Shown: piece after piece, positions 43,201-51,466 of the stretch
Position numbering within the stretch: position 1 is the first letter of the stretch
Layout of the letters: each line of letters opens with the position of its first letter
Assembly (NCBI GenBank): GCA_037138595.1
Contig: JBAXIB010000004.1
Location: 73,594 to 137,593, forward strand
Direction: 5' to 3'
From: UBA4742 sp037138595
GTDB taxonomy: Bacteria; Actinomycetota; Acidimicrobiia; Acidimicrobiales; Acidimicrobilacustridaceae
DNA length: 64,000 bases
Notes under the pieces: model-generated
What the model saw: the letters and a program-made list of their open reading frames with translations, nothing else
Told to the model about the DNA's origin: nothing
Databases searched by the model: none
Made by a program: the position numbers and the translations under genes

Positions 43201-43466
43201 TCAGCATCGCCCATTGTCACCGACGTGCGACCCAAGGTGAGTTCGGTCCCGAACACCGTTGGCAATCCCACTGCCCGCGCCGCCACCGCGAACCGCACCA
43301 CGCCATAGCAGCCGTCGTGATCGGTTACCGCCAACGCCTCAAGACCAAGCCGGGCGGCTTCTTCAACCAGTTCTTCGGGATGAGAAGCACCATCGAGGAA
43401 TGAGAAATTGGTATGACAATGCAACTCGGCGTAGGAGTCGGTAGCGCGATTTAGCTGCTCAGTCAT
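40257..43466 (-). CDS. dnaE2: Error-prone DNA polymerase DnaE2
   Basis: This is 1069 residues from ATG 43466, which overlaps the imuB stop by 8 nt; a longer frame starts at 43502 inside imuB. The N-terminal PHP domain reads YAELHCHTNFSFLDGASHPEELV and TDHDG. The C-family polymerase palm holds the acidic motif PDIDVDIESDRREEV, followed by the helix-hairpin-helix region and a C-terminal OB fold (FINLEDETGLINVIC). It acts with ImuA' and ImuB in damage-induced translesion synthesis. The gene order imuA'-imuB-dnaE2 under one SOS box is the classic mutasome cassette. Confidence 0.95.
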   Translation of the reverse strand: MTEQLNRATDSYAELHCHTNFSFLDGASHPEELVEEAARLGLEALAVTDHDGCYGVVRFAVAARAVGLPTVFGTELTLGRTSVTMGDADPGAGTAERHLLVLARDPHGYAQLARAASRSQMQGEKGAPRTSLADLAELAGPGGHHWQVLTGCRKGAVPAALIDHGPASAMRELAQLIEVFGAEHVAVELWDHGDPVDSARNDALVDLAARAGLDVVATNNVHYATPDRRQLATALAAVRARRSLDDLAGWLPASSSAHLRSGAEQARRFARYPGVVARAAAIGRECAFDLALVAPNLPPFPCPDGHDEMSWLRVLAERGATHRYGPRPLSTGGVEQVPGAWAQIDHELVVIDELGFAGYFLIVWDIVEFCHRADIYCQGRGSAANSAVCFALGVTKADAVRLGLLFERFLSPERDGPPDIDVDIESDRREEVIQYIYNRYGRENAAQVANVITYRAKSSVRDMAKALGYATGQQDAWSKQVERWGPVPGLDVDRGVKPGTAIPDSVLDLARQVEHFPRHLGIHSGGMVLCDRPVIEVCPVEWGRMENRTVLQWDKDDCAAVGLVKFDLLGLGMLSALHYAVDFIAEAHGVTIDLAVIPQDDEVYDMLCRADSIGVFQVESRAQMATLPRLKPRVFYDLVVEVALIRPGPIQGGSVHPYLRRRSGREPVTYLHPLLESSLAKTLGVPLFQEQLMQMAIDVAGFSPSEADQLRQAMGSKRSKERMERLRIRLYDGMAERDITGDIADQIFEKLSAFANFGFPESHSVSFAYLVYSSAWIKLHYPAAFCAALLNAQPMGFYSPHTLVQDARRHGVEVRTPDVNASCANSTLEQGAVRLGLDSVRHMSTDLAERIVAERDACGHYRNMEDLKRRVPVGLNVLEALATAGAFGCFANRDGETIDRRQALWGAGAVAQTDANRLAGVVTGVHAPKLPGMTEREEATADLWATGIAPDGHPTRFVRTILDELGVVTAARLLGAVDGDRVLVAGVVTHRQRPATAAGTTFINLEDETGLINVICSRGCWMRYRTVARSAQALVVRGRIEKVDGVVNVVAEKLELLPLSSAVPSRDFR

Positions 43467-45048
43467 AGGTCGCCTCGACCCACCAGCGTTGACCTTCGAC
43501 ACTCAGCAAATGGGCTCGCCCACCAGCATCGACCACTTGGAAACGCGCTCGACGACGATGTGTCGCCGAGTCCCACCAACGCTCATCAACCGGCCATGGT
43601 CCTGCCCACGCCAACAACGTCACCCATGGGCCATTGCGTACCGACAATTGCGTCGGAGTAGCACTCATCAAACCTCGGCCGCTTACTTCGATTGCGCGAT
43701 GATCGTTATCGACAACCTCACATGGCAGCGGATCGCCATGCACCATCGCTGGCCACGGGGCCGGCAGCCGTCCCGGCCAAGGTGCCGGTTGTGCATCGCC
43801 ATGATGAAGTTGATGACTTGGCAGATCGCCAGAATGAACTGCTGCCCGAATGATCTGGTCGGCTGGTCCCCGACCTCCACATTTGATGGGCATGGTCACT
43901 GCATCAACACCCAATAACGCCTGCACCCGGGTGAACGCTCGCGCTGCCCGCTCGTCGGCGGCGGTTTCTTGGCCCCAGAATCCCAATTGTCGGCCGGTGG
44001 CGGCCACCACCTCCTCGGGAACCAACGCCAACAATGAAATACCGCTCGTTGGTCGAAGAGCCGTTAAGCCTGTGAGCCAACCATCGAGTTGCCAGCGCAC
44101 CCGATCAGCGATGGCGCCAGCCGACAGCGCACCTTCGTGACGCCACACTCGTTCCAGCGACTCGCCATGAACCGTCTCGGCCAAGATGGCAACTCGGGTG
44201 CACGCCAGACCTTCACGGCCGAGCCGATCATGTAAATCGTCAGCCAAAGTTTTGGCGGCGAAGGCGACAACATCGACTCGGTCAGCCGGTGGATCGATCT
44301 CGGTCTCAACCCGCCAAACCGGTGGAAGGATGCGGGCGTCAGGCGGTTGTTCCTCGAGACCAGCGGCAAGTCGATGCGCCATACGACCGTCATGACCGAA
44401 CCGAGCCACCACATCGGCAATCGGTACCGCGGCCAGAGCACCCAACGTCGGCAGACCAAGTCGCACCAATACGTCCGTCAACCCAGCGGCATCACTCAGC
44501 CCACCTCGCGCAAGCAGGCTCACCGGCAGCGGAGCAAGAAAAGCTGCCTGCTCGTTGACCGAGATGACCTGAACCCCGTTGCCCGCAGCAAGACCCGCAG
44601 CAAGACCGGCGGCAAACGGACCATCCGCCACACCAACCTGCACTGCACCTGGCCAACCCTGAGCGGCCAACAACACATCGACCTGATCGTGTACCTGTTC
44701 AGCCAACGATTGGTCGCCACCAAAATACCGAGACGGACCACGAGTGAGTAACGCACACCAGCCGGGCCGAGTGATCTCAATGCGAGGGGAAAATCCCTCG
44801 ATTACTGCGACGACTGGCTCGAACAACCGTGCATCACGCATCTCATCGTGATCGACTACCACGAGCGCTGAACACCGACCTTGGGCCTCACGGCGGCGCT
44901 GACCCACCATCACGCCAGCGCTACGGGCCGACGGGGAACACGCCACTATCCGGTTCGCGTGCACTATCGCGGCAGGTTCGTCACGGGACATTCCAGTTGC
45001 CAGCACTGACCAGTCCCGGATGTGCACCACCAATGTGCGCACCGACAT
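43459..45048 (-). CDS. imuB: ImuB, catalytically inactive Y-family polymerase homologue
   Basis: This 529-residue protein starts directly after the ImuA' stop with no gap. The N-terminal strand LVVHIRDWSVLATG lacks the DxD of active Y-family polymerases, as known for ImuB, and the palm/little-finger parts follow (GLPTLGALAAVPIADVVARFG). ImuB bridges DnaE2 and the beta clamp. A C-terminal domain after residue 400 carries the RVGRR-like basic stretch near the end. Its role is scaffolding of the mutasome. Confidence 0.93.
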   Translation of the reverse strand: MSVRTLVVHIRDWSVLATGMSRDEPAAIVHANRIVACSPSARSAGVMVGQRRREAQGRCSALVVVDHDEMRDARLFEPVVAVIEGFSPRIEITRPGWCALLTRGPSRYFGGDQSLAEQVHDQVDVLLAAQGWPGAVQVGVADGPFAAGLAAGLAAGNGVQVISVNEQAAFLAPLPVSLLARGGLSDAAGLTDVLVRLGLPTLGALAAVPIADVVARFGHDGRMAHRLAAGLEEQPPDARILPPVWRVETEIDPPADRVDVVAFAAKTLADDLHDRLGREGLACTRVAILAETVHGESLERVWRHEGALSAGAIADRVRWQLDGWLTGLTALRPTSGISLLALVPEEVVAATGRQLGFWGQETAADERAARAFTRVQALLGVDAVTMPIKCGGRGPADQIIRAAVHSGDLPSHQLHHGDAQPAPWPGRLPAPWPAMVHGDPLPCEVVDNDHRAIEVSGRGLMSATPTQLSVRNGPWVTLLAWAGPWPVDERWWDSATHRRRARFQVVDAGGRAHLLSVEGQRWWVEATYD

Positions 45049-45813
45049 TCAACCGACCTCGGAGTAGGACTCAACCATCTGATCGATGTCAGCCCCGGCA
45101 TAACGAACGGGAATCAAATCGGTTTGCGTCACTGGCGAACAGACATGACCGTGTACATCGGGAAGCCATAGCTCAGCTCGGCGAAGCCGAGATGCGCGGC
45201 GGCGTCCGGTGGCTTCGACGGTGATACGACGGGCACACAAATGGCCATGGCCAACACCGAGTCCTTGCCAGCGCGACGAAATAACCGAGAGCCGCACATC
45301 GGTTTCGAGCGTTGAGGGTCGGCCCGTCACCCGCGCTGCTCGGACGGTTGGATCCGCTTGGATCAACACCGTTCCTCGTTCGCGGACTCGAGCGGCAAGC
45401 CGTGCTGCATCAGCACCACGCAAACGAACCGCTGAACCAATGACAACGACATCGACTGCACCGATCAGCGCCGCCACCACCGTGGCCCACTGTGGAGCGG
45501 GAGGCTCACGAATCAAAGCCAGGCGTTCAGGAACAAGACCCATCTCGATGGCCGCGGCTAAACCCAAATCGTTATGCCCAACTACCGCGACCCAACCGCC
45601 ATCAATCGATGGACCGGTCGCTAACGCCAGAGCCAACGAGCAAACCGCATCAACACCGTCGATGACCACCGTGCTTCCGCGTTGCAGACCACCTTCAGGC
45701 ATCAACCCCCGCAGGCCATCCAACACCGGCACGACCTGATCGCGGGCCAGCATGACTGGCCGGGTGCGCAAAATCACCTCGTCCAGCGATGTCGGATTAC
45801 TCACTGTGGCCAT
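45049..45813 (-). CDS. imuA': ImuA', RecA-like mutasome component
   Basis: This 254-residue protein has a RecA-like core, LRGLMPEGGLQRGSTVVIDG, without a proper Walker A GKS/T, and VDVVVIGSAVRL as Walker-B-like strand, matching actinobacterial ImuA'. It opens the imuA'-imuB-dnaE2 operon. The ATG at 45813 is only 3 nt from the edge of a perfect SOS palindrome (45817-45844), so the LexA site covers what would be the ribosome-binding region; a GTG at 45804 is an alternative start. Expression is expected to be LexA-controlled. Confidence 0.88.
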   Translation of the reverse strand: MATVSNPTSLDEVILRTRPVMLARDQVVPVLDGLRGLMPEGGLQRGSTVVIDGVDAVCSLALALATGPSIDGGWVAVVGHNDLGLAAAIEMGLVPERLALIREPPAPQWATVVAALIGAVDVVVIGSAVRLRGADAARLAARVRERGTVLIQADPTVRAARVTGRPSTLETDVRLSVISSRWQGLGVGHGHLCARRITVEATGRRRASRLRRAELWLPDVHGHVCSPVTQTDLIPVRYAGADIDQMVESYSEVG

Positions 45814-45816
45814 ACT

Positions 45817-45844
45817 CCAGTATCGAACAAATGTTCGATACTGG
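45817..45844. promoter_or_regulatory. LexA (SOS) box, perfect 12-bp inverted repeat
   Basis: Arms CCAGTATCGAAC and GTTCGATACTGG are exact inverted repeats around AAAT. The core TCGAAC-N4-GTTCGA is the actinobacterial SOS box. It lies immediately upstream of imuA' and 8 bp from the 3' end of the Nfu-like gene, leaving no other obvious place for the imuA' promoter. Confidence 0.92.
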
Positions 45845-45852
45845 CAAGTGGG

Positions 45853-46164
45853 TCAGTCGGGGATGACGACCTCAACCCCTTCGCGGTAATAGGTGAAAAG
45901 TTCCTCGATGAGTTCCTTCATGCCATTGGTGTTGGCGCCGTCAACGAGATCGACCGTGATCATGTTGCTGCTCACCGTCACGGCGCTCACCCCACCATGA
46001 TCAAATAACCTGCGAGCAAGTTCGTCGGGCGGTCGCACATCGACCGCGGCATCCCGCGATGCATAACGCTCAATACCCATACCGGTGATGCTGCGATTGA
46101 TTTCAAATCGCACGACGCCCGGCAGAGCAGATGATTTTTCGATGACCGTCACAGGCTGTCCCAT
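45853..46164 (-). CDS. NifU N-terminal (Nfu_N) domain protein
   Basis: This is 103 residues from ATG 46164 (MGQPVTVIEKSS); 25 in-frame residues further upstream overlap the neighbouring membrane-protein gene and are excluded. SALPGVVRFEINRSITGMGIERY, followed by LARRLFDHGGVSAVTVSSNMITVDL, matches the Nfu N-terminal domain, which in full-length Nfu precedes the CxxC Fe-S scaffold domain. The scaffold domain is absent, so it is a stand-alone Nfu_N protein. The last part (MKELIEELFTYYREG) is an extra helix. A role near Fe-S assembly is an inference. Confidence 0.75.
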   Translation of the reverse strand: MGQPVTVIEKSSALPGVVRFEINRSITGMGIERYASRDAAVDVRPPDELARRLFDHGGVSAVTVSSNMITVDLVDGANTNGMKELIEELFTYYREGVEVVIPD

Positions 46165-46175
46165 AGCGGCCGACC

Positions 46176-46640
46176 TTATCGGGCGGTGACCGCGGGTACG
46201 GACTCGGCCCCAGTTGCGCCCTGGTGGGTCCTCAACCAAACCAGTGTCGCCAAACCAATCGAGATCAGGCCAAGTACCGCGTGGACAGTTTTAAACGCGG
46301 CCGGATCACTGCCGCTCGGCACATGATCAGCCAGCACAATCATCGGAATTCGCACCAGCCAAACCACGATTGTCCATCCGGCAAATAGCCGCACAATCAA
46401 CACTTCGCCATTCGTTTTGGGCCGAGACCAAGCGCGCACCAAAATCACGAGTCCCGCCACCGCAAGCACAATGAAACTAAGCGATAGCCCGATGCTGAAC
46501 GCCTTCGACCCAGCACTGATTGTTGCATCGGCCGCGGCGTTGGAGATGCGAGTCGCCCAGACATAAAGGGACCAGACCACCAAGACGATCAACGGCCAGG
46601 TACCGGGCTGGAAACGTGGGTTACTACGTGCTCGAGTCAT
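46176..46640 (-). CDS. Four-helix membrane protein, unknown function
   Basis: This 154-residue protein has four hydrophobic segments (about 16-30, 48-68, 82-103 and 120-136) and short polar loops. I do not recognise a family. The start ATG at 46640 has TATCGT exactly 6 nt upstream on the minus strand; immediately beyond lies one arm of the TGATCA inverted repeat. It precedes the Nfu-like gene by 11 bp in the same direction, so the two are probably co-transcribed. Confidence 0.7.
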   Translation of the reverse strand: MTRARSNPRFQPGTWPLIVLVVWSLYVWATRISNAAADATISAGSKAFSIGLSLSFIVLAVAGLVILVRAWSRPKTNGEVLIVRLFAGWTIVVWLVRIPMIVLADHVPSGSDPAAFKTVHAVLGLISIGLATLVWLRTHQGATGAESVPAVTAR

Positions 46641-46652
46641 GCCCGAACGATA

Positions 46653-46704
46653 CTGATCAAGCCGCGAGTAGGCAGCATCCCAAGGCGACCGCTAACTTGA
46701 TCAG
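46653..46704. promoter_or_regulatory. Divergent 9-bp inverted repeat with TGATCA cores
   Basis: CTGATCAAG (46653-46661) and CTTGATCAG (46696-46704) are exact inverted copies, 34 bp apart, between the membrane-protein gene and an acyl-CoA dehydrogenase. The left copy abuts the -10 (TATCGT) of the membrane-protein promoter; the right copy is 29 bp before the acyl-CoA dehydrogenase start. The placement suggests an operator pair acting on both genes. Confidence 0.45.
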
Positions 46705-46733
46705 CACTCACGACGAGCCACCAGGGGGACCCG

Positions 46734-47990
46734 ATGCCCGACATCACGATCGACGAATTCCGCGACGAAGTCATCTCTTTTCTCGACGCAAACGCCTCGA
46801 AAAAAGAAGCCGAACAAACCTTCGTGTGGGGTGAAGGTGACGACGACGTTGCGCTGTTTGAGGAGGTCACGCCCGAGAGCGAGGCTCGCGATTTAGCGCT
46901 TGCCCAAGCATGGCGAGCCAAACGATTCGATGCGGGTCTCGGCCATATCACTGGTCCAGCCGAATACGGCGGACGGGGATTGCCAGGTCCTTACGACCGC
47001 CTGTACGGCCAGCTTGAGGCCCGCTACCAGACGCCGAACCAAAGCTTTTTCGGCATCGGACTCGGCATGGTGGCTCCCACGATCCAAGCGCATGCAACGC
47101 CCGAAGTGAAAGACGCATATCTCCGCAAGATGTACCGCGGTGACCTCGTTGGATGTCAGCTCTTCAGTGAACCAGGGGCCGGCAGCGACCTCGCGAGTTT
47201 GCAATGCAAAGCCGTGCGAGATGGTGACGAGTGGCTCATCACCGGCCAGAAGGTATGGACATCGGGGGCGCAGTTCAGCGACATCGGCGAAATCATCTGC
47301 CGCACGGATCCTGATCTCCCCAAACATAAAGGACTCACGGGATTTGTCGTTGACATGAAAGCCCCGGGCGTAGAGGTTCGGCCGCTCCGCCAGATGACCG
47401 GTGGCGCATCGTTTAACGAGGTCTTCTTCACTGAGGTCCGCGTTCCAGACAGCCACCGCCTCGGCGATGTCAACCAGGGATGGGGCGTTGCGCTGACCAC
47501 GTTGATGAACGAACGAGCGTCAATTGGTGCCGGTGGTGGCGGTGGGGGCGCCAGCATTAATCGCCTGATCCAGATGTTGCGCCACTTCGGTCTCGACCAA
47601 GATGCCGTCGCACGCCAACGCCTGATGGACGTCTATATCAATACCCAGGTCGCGAAATTCAATAATCAGCGAGCGCTTGACAAGATCAAGCTGGGTCAGC
47701 TTCCTGGTCCCGAGATGTCAATCGCAAAACTGTCGCTGACCAACAACTTGTGGCGAACCGCCAACTTCGTTGTTGACGTTCTCGGACCACGCGCCATCGC
47801 TGATACCGGCGAATGGGGAACCTACGCGTGGTCGCAGTTGCTGCTCGGCGTTCCCGGCATGAAAGTCGCCGGTGGTACCGATGAAGTGATGAAAAATATC
47901 GTGGGTGAGCGGGTGCTCGGTCTGCCAAAGGATTCAGGTATCGACTCCACGACACCATTCAAAGACCTGAAGGTCGGCACGCAAGCCTGA
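46734..47990 (+). CDS. Acyl-CoA dehydrogenase (FadE type)
   Basis: This 418-residue enzyme has LFSEPGAGSDLASLQ, GQKVWTSGAQFSDIGEIICRTD, VVDMKAPGVEVRPLRQMTG, FNEVFFTEVRVPDSHRLG and VAGGTDEVMKNIVGERVLGLP. Like two other acyl-CoA dehydrogenases of the window it has Gly where MCAD has its catalytic Glu. A poly-Gly loop (GAGGGGGGAS, near 265) is unusual. The start ATG has an AGGGGGA ribosome-binding site. Its promoter region contains the TGATCA inverted repeat. It stands alone, flanked by genes on the other strand; the acyl substrate is unknown. Confidence 0.87.
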   Translation: MPDITIDEFRDEVISFLDANASKKEAEQTFVWGEGDDDVALFEEVTPESEARDLALAQAWRAKRFDAGLGHITGPAEYGGRGLPGPYDRLYGQLEARYQTPNQSFFGIGLGMVAPTIQAHATPEVKDAYLRKMYRGDLVGCQLFSEPGAGSDLASLQCKAVRDGDEWLITGQKVWTSGAQFSDIGEIICRTDPDLPKHKGLTGFVVDMKAPGVEVRPLRQMTGGASFNEVFFTEVRVPDSHRLGDVNQGWGVALTTLMNERASIGAGGGGGGASINRLIQMLRHFGLDQDAVARQRLMDVYINTQVAKFNNQRALDKIKLGQLPGPEMSIAKLSLTNNLWRTANFVVDVLGPRAIADTGEWGTYAWSQLLLGVPGMKVAGGTDEVMKNIVGERVLGLPKDSGIDSTTPFKDLKVGTQA

Positions 47991-48024
47991 TCCGCAGGGC
48001 CCATTCACCACGCGCCAGAAGCGG

Positions 48025-48885
48025 TCAGGTTGCTACGAGGCGTTCGGCAATGGCCGCGTCAAAACATTCACGGGCAATGCGACCAAGTACGAGCCCCTGT
48101 GCCCATCGGTCACCTTCTTCGACCAGTGTGCCGTCGTCGGTTGGCATCGTGATTGCGTAGCCGAACATGGCCGGAAGTAATTCAGGCGCGAATGCCAGCG
48201 TCTCGTTCGGACCAGCCGTGGCCAAGAATCCGGCGCTGGCGCGGGTCCAGAACGAACGGAAGTGCGCCACCGACGGATACTGCGCCGGATCACCATCGCC
48301 CACGTCAATTTGAATACATCCAGGCGAGCCAATGCGGCCATGCATGTACCGAACACGTTCGAACACCGGCGCCACGAAGTCGAGCTTGGCGTCGAAATCG
48401 CCATAGGTCATTTCGAGGCCGGTATACCAATGCGAGAAGTCACCATTGAAGCGGAGCTCGGGATAGCGCTCGACGAGGTGCACCGTGCGCCACAGGTCTT
48501 GAGTAATGGTGGCCCGGTGCGTTTCGATATAGAGCGGTAGCCCAGTGGACGCGGATGCTTCAAGTACTTCTTCGACCAAGACATTTGTTGCGTCATCATC
48601 TTCAATGCCGGTACCAACGTGCAACGTCGCGCAATCGAAGCCCATGTCAGCCCAATTGCGAGCCAATTCACTGAGCCCGCCTGGCGTTGGCAGAGCTCCG
48701 AATGCGACCGGCACCAATCCCAACTCGCGACATAGCAACGGGTTGGCTCCCTGAATGCCCTGGTACCCCGCGGCCACGGCAGCTTCGAGCACCACCCGTT
48801 CGTCACCAACTGGTCCAGCGCTCCACGCCGGCAACAACCATGAAGTGGCGACATTGAGGTCGAGACGAAACGCAGGTGATGTCAT
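48025..48885 (-). CDS. Sugar phosphate isomerase/epimerase-like TIM-barrel protein
   Basis: This 286-residue protein resembles the AP-endonuclease-2/xylose-isomerase-like TIM-barrel family: AAVAAGYQGIQGANPLLCRELGL, CATLHVGTGIED, LYIETHRATITQD, ELRFNGDFSHWYTG and YMHGRIGSPGCIQIDVGD, which carry the Glu, Asp and His residues that bind metal in relatives. Members isomerise sugars or inositol derivatives, but many are uncharacterised. The ATG at 48885 has TAGGGT exactly 6 nt upstream on the minus strand, a leaderless promoter. RNase HII lies 19 bp upstream on the same strand. Confidence 0.76.
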   Translation of the reverse strand: MTSPAFRLDLNVATSWLLPAWSAGPVGDERVVLEAAVAAGYQGIQGANPLLCRELGLVPVAFGALPTPGGLSELARNWADMGFDCATLHVGTGIEDDDATNVLVEEVLEASASTGLPLYIETHRATITQDLWRTVHLVERYPELRFNGDFSHWYTGLEMTYGDFDAKLDFVAPVFERVRYMHGRIGSPGCIQIDVGDGDPAQYPSVAHFRSFWTRASAGFLATAGPNETLAFAPELLPAMFGYAITMPTDDGTLVEEGDRWAQGLVLGRIARECFDAAIAERLVAT

Positions 48886-48904
48886 CGCGTGACCCTAGGT
48901 CGAT

Positions 48905-49612
48905 TTAAAACAGCGCGCCCTGCGAAGTGCTTTTCGCGTCCGAGCTAACTGGGCGCGTGCGTGGGATACCGGTCCACGGAAGGTTGTCCATGAATACCCA
49001 CGACCTTCGGTGAATCGATGTCGGACCCATGGCCTGCAGCGCAGCTTGATGACGCGGACACGGATAACCTTTGTTGAACTCGAAGTCGAAGCCCGGATAG
49101 TTCACCGAATCGGCTCGCATGATTCGGTCGCGAGTGACCTTGGCAAGAATCGACGCCGCGGCGATCGACAAACACGTCGCATCTCCTTTGATGATGCTTC
49201 GGGTATTCCCAGTTTGGATGAAATCCCAGGAACCATCGATGAGCACCTGATCCGGCGTCACGCTCAGCCCAGCGAGCGCTCGGGCAGCAGCAAGCTTTTG
49301 GGCCGCCGACATACCGAGTTCGTCGCACTCGCGATGGCTTGCATGGCCAACCGCCCAAGCCACGCACCACTCAGCAACGCGGTCAAACATGGCTTCGCGT
49401 TCGCGCTCGGTGAGCATTTTGGAATCGCGGATCTTGTATACCCGATGGTCGTGGGGCACCACTGCTGCTCCAACGGTCAGCGGGCCAGCCCAGGATCCTC
49501 GTCCGACTTCATCGACGCCGACCACAATGTCGTGGCCAGCCGCCCAAAGTTCACGCTCTACTTCCAGGGTCGGCGATCGACCCTGAAGCGCCTTACGCAA
49601 TCGCGCAGCCAC
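48905..49612 (-). CDS. rnhB: Ribonuclease HII
   Basis: This 235-residue enzyme has the RNase HII signature GVDEVGRGSWAGPLTVGA (catalytic D34, E35), VLIDGSWDF and DATCLSIAAASILAKVTRDRIM, then GYPCPRHQAAL. It cleaves the RNA strand at ribonucleotides embedded in DNA. The start is GTG 49612 with a short N-terminal extension. It is a housekeeping gene, separated by 84 bp from the upstream SBP gene, which reads in the same direction. Confidence 0.92.
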   Translation of the reverse strand: MAARLRKALQGRSPTLEVERELWAAGHDIVVGVDEVGRGSWAGPLTVGAAVVPHDHRVYKIRDSKMLTEREREAMFDRVAEWCVAWAVGHASHRECDELGMSAAQKLAAARALAGLSVTPDQVLIDGSWDFIQTGNTRSIIKGDATCLSIAAASILAKVTRDRIMRADSVNYPGFDFEFNKGYPCPRHQAALQAMGPTSIHRRSWVFMDNLPWTGIPRTRPVSSDAKSTSQGALF

Positions 49613-49696
49613 GCTCTCGCACCCGACCCAATCCCGTTCTTTGCGCAGCGCCGAGGGCGTTTCGTGAACGACTACGCAAAGAACTTGGGAAGGCGA

Positions 49697-51343
49697 TCAG
49701 TTTTCGAACCAAATTTGGGTAACTGGCAACACGCCACCAAGGAACCCAGCGGCGATTTTTCCGTTGGGAAGCAGAGAGCCCTCGAGGCCACGAACATTGT
49801 TTCCTGCCGCTAGCGCCCATCGAACATGAGACAACCACAGGTACGGCAGGTCAATCGATTGGCGGGCCTGAATGGTGTCCCAAGCCTGCTTGCGGATTAC
49901 GAAATCGGTTGAAACTCGCTGCCGATCTAAGGCCGTGTCCAATACTGGATCTACGTTGCGCGCCATATTGAGCGCCAGAGGACCCGACGCGTTTGAGCCG
50001 TTAAACCAAACAAAGTTGGTGTCCGGGTCAATGGCACCGAACTGCCGCCAAATCTGCGCCTGGTAATTTCCTTGCACCGCATTGAGGATGTAGGTCGATT
50101 GTTCCAACGACTGAATTTCGACCTGCATTCCCGCAGCTTGGAACTGACTTTGCAATACCTGGACCGCCTGCAACGTGTCAGGGTCGGTGACCGAACCCAA
50201 GGTGAACTTGAGTGGGCCCTTCTCGGCCACATATTCGCTCACCAGTTTCTTGGCCTTCTCGAGGTCATAGCTCGGGTAGCCCGAGTTGGGTGAGAACCAT
50301 TTCGAGTCATTGGCAAACACACTCGTCGCGTCAAGACTCGGGTCAGTTTGGGTAACCGCGTCAAGCCCGACGTGGTCGATCGCCGCCGCCATTGCCTCGC
50401 GGACTCGACTGTCATTCATCGGCGGCTTCGTGAGGTTGAGAAGCACCAACGTTGCATCGGTCGCGCCCGTTGATCGCACCACCTGGAACGTGCCGGCCTT
50501 GCCATCGTCAAGCATTTTGCGAATAGTTTTTTCAGCACTACTCACGGTGATGTTGATATCGCCGGCCTTCACCGCGCTATATCGGGTTCCCGCGTCGGGG
50601 ATCGGCGTGAAGGTCACTTCGTCGAGATAGGGCAAACCTGGCCGCCAGTAGTTGGCATTTTTAGTCGCCACAAACGCCTTGTCGGGGGTCCAACTCTTAA
50701 ACAGGAATGGGCCAGTACCAATCGGCGTACGACTGCCCGAAGCTTTGTTATCAAGCTGCGCCGGTGCCGGGACTGTGCCCGCCTGTCCCGTCAACGCAGA
50801 TGGGAACACTGACCACGGTTGCACCATCGTCACTCGCATTGTCAGATCGTCAACTGGTTCAAAACTGGCGATTGGCTTGAACGCGGCACCGGTCAATGGT
50901 GACGCCTTAAACGCAGTCATCCATTTGCCGATCGCCGCCGAGTTCAGAGGCGTTCCATCGTGGAACATGATGTTCGGACGAAGCTTGATGTCCCAAACGG
51001 TGAAGTCGCTATTCGGCGTGAGCGACTCAGCCAAGTACGGCTGTGCGACGAGGTCTTTGTCGAATGCCGTCAAGGGGTCAAAGATCGCAAGGCCGACTTC
51101 GGTGCCCGATGCACCCCAACGATTTTGGGTCGGGTCCCAGCCGTCGGTCTCGGCTTCGAGGGCGAAGGTGAGTTTGCCGCCCGCAACCGGCGAGCCAGTC
51201 GCCGTCTTCACCAAGTTCGGCGTGGTGTCGGCGGAACCACCACCAGCGGTGTCGGTTGTCTTGCTGCCACAACCCACGGCAAACATCGCTACGACAGCCA
51301 CTACCAGCATTGGCCGTACACTTCGACTCAGCACAGACGACAT
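49697..51343 (-). CDS. ABC transporter substrate-binding lipoprotein (SBP_bac_5, peptide/nickel type)
   Basis: This is 548 residues from ATG 51343, selected for the AAGGGGAG ribosome-binding site 5 nt upstream and a lipoprotein signal with lipobox AVGC (C25). The mature protein follows the cluster C/peptide-binding order: GGKLTFALEAETDGWDP, WDIKLRPNIMFHDGTPLNSAAI, GTGPFLFKSWTPDKAFVATKNANYW and KAGDINITV. No permease or ATPase gene is adjacent, so it must use a distant transporter or act alone. The divergent neighbour is an alpha-mannosidase, but this SBP family binds mostly peptides, so a sugar role is uncertain. Confidence 0.88.
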   Translation of the reverse strand: MSSVLSRSVRPMLVVAVVAMFAVGCGSKTTDTAGGGSADTTPNLVKTATGSPVAGGKLTFALEAETDGWDPTQNRWGASGTEVGLAIFDPLTAFDKDLVAQPYLAESLTPNSDFTVWDIKLRPNIMFHDGTPLNSAAIGKWMTAFKASPLTGAAFKPIASFEPVDDLTMRVTMVQPWSVFPSALTGQAGTVPAPAQLDNKASGSRTPIGTGPFLFKSWTPDKAFVATKNANYWRPGLPYLDEVTFTPIPDAGTRYSAVKAGDINITVSSAEKTIRKMLDDGKAGTFQVVRSTGATDATLVLLNLTKPPMNDSRVREAMAAAIDHVGLDAVTQTDPSLDATSVFANDSKWFSPNSGYPSYDLEKAKKLVSEYVAEKGPLKFTLGSVTDPDTLQAVQVLQSQFQAAGMQVEIQSLEQSTYILNAVQGNYQAQIWRQFGAIDPDTNFVWFNGSNASGPLALNMARNVDPVLDTALDRQRVSTDFVIRKQAWDTIQARQSIDLPYLWLSHVRWALAAGNNVRGLEGSLLPNGKIAAGFLGGVLPVTQIWFEN

Positions 51344-51466
51344 AGGACTCCCCTTAGGATTGCGAGCGATCGTCACCTTAGGCGCAACTTCGACGCCCGG
51401 GGCGCCTCGTTTGATTCGATCCACGACATTCAGCGACGACGCCTTGCACCGCCCTACGCTCATTGC

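Noticed and set aside
50960..51466. 169-codon extension upstream of the alpha-mannosidase start
   Set aside because: It overlaps the binding-protein gene antisense, and the GH38 N-terminal motif begins at 51467 right after a leaderless -10 element.
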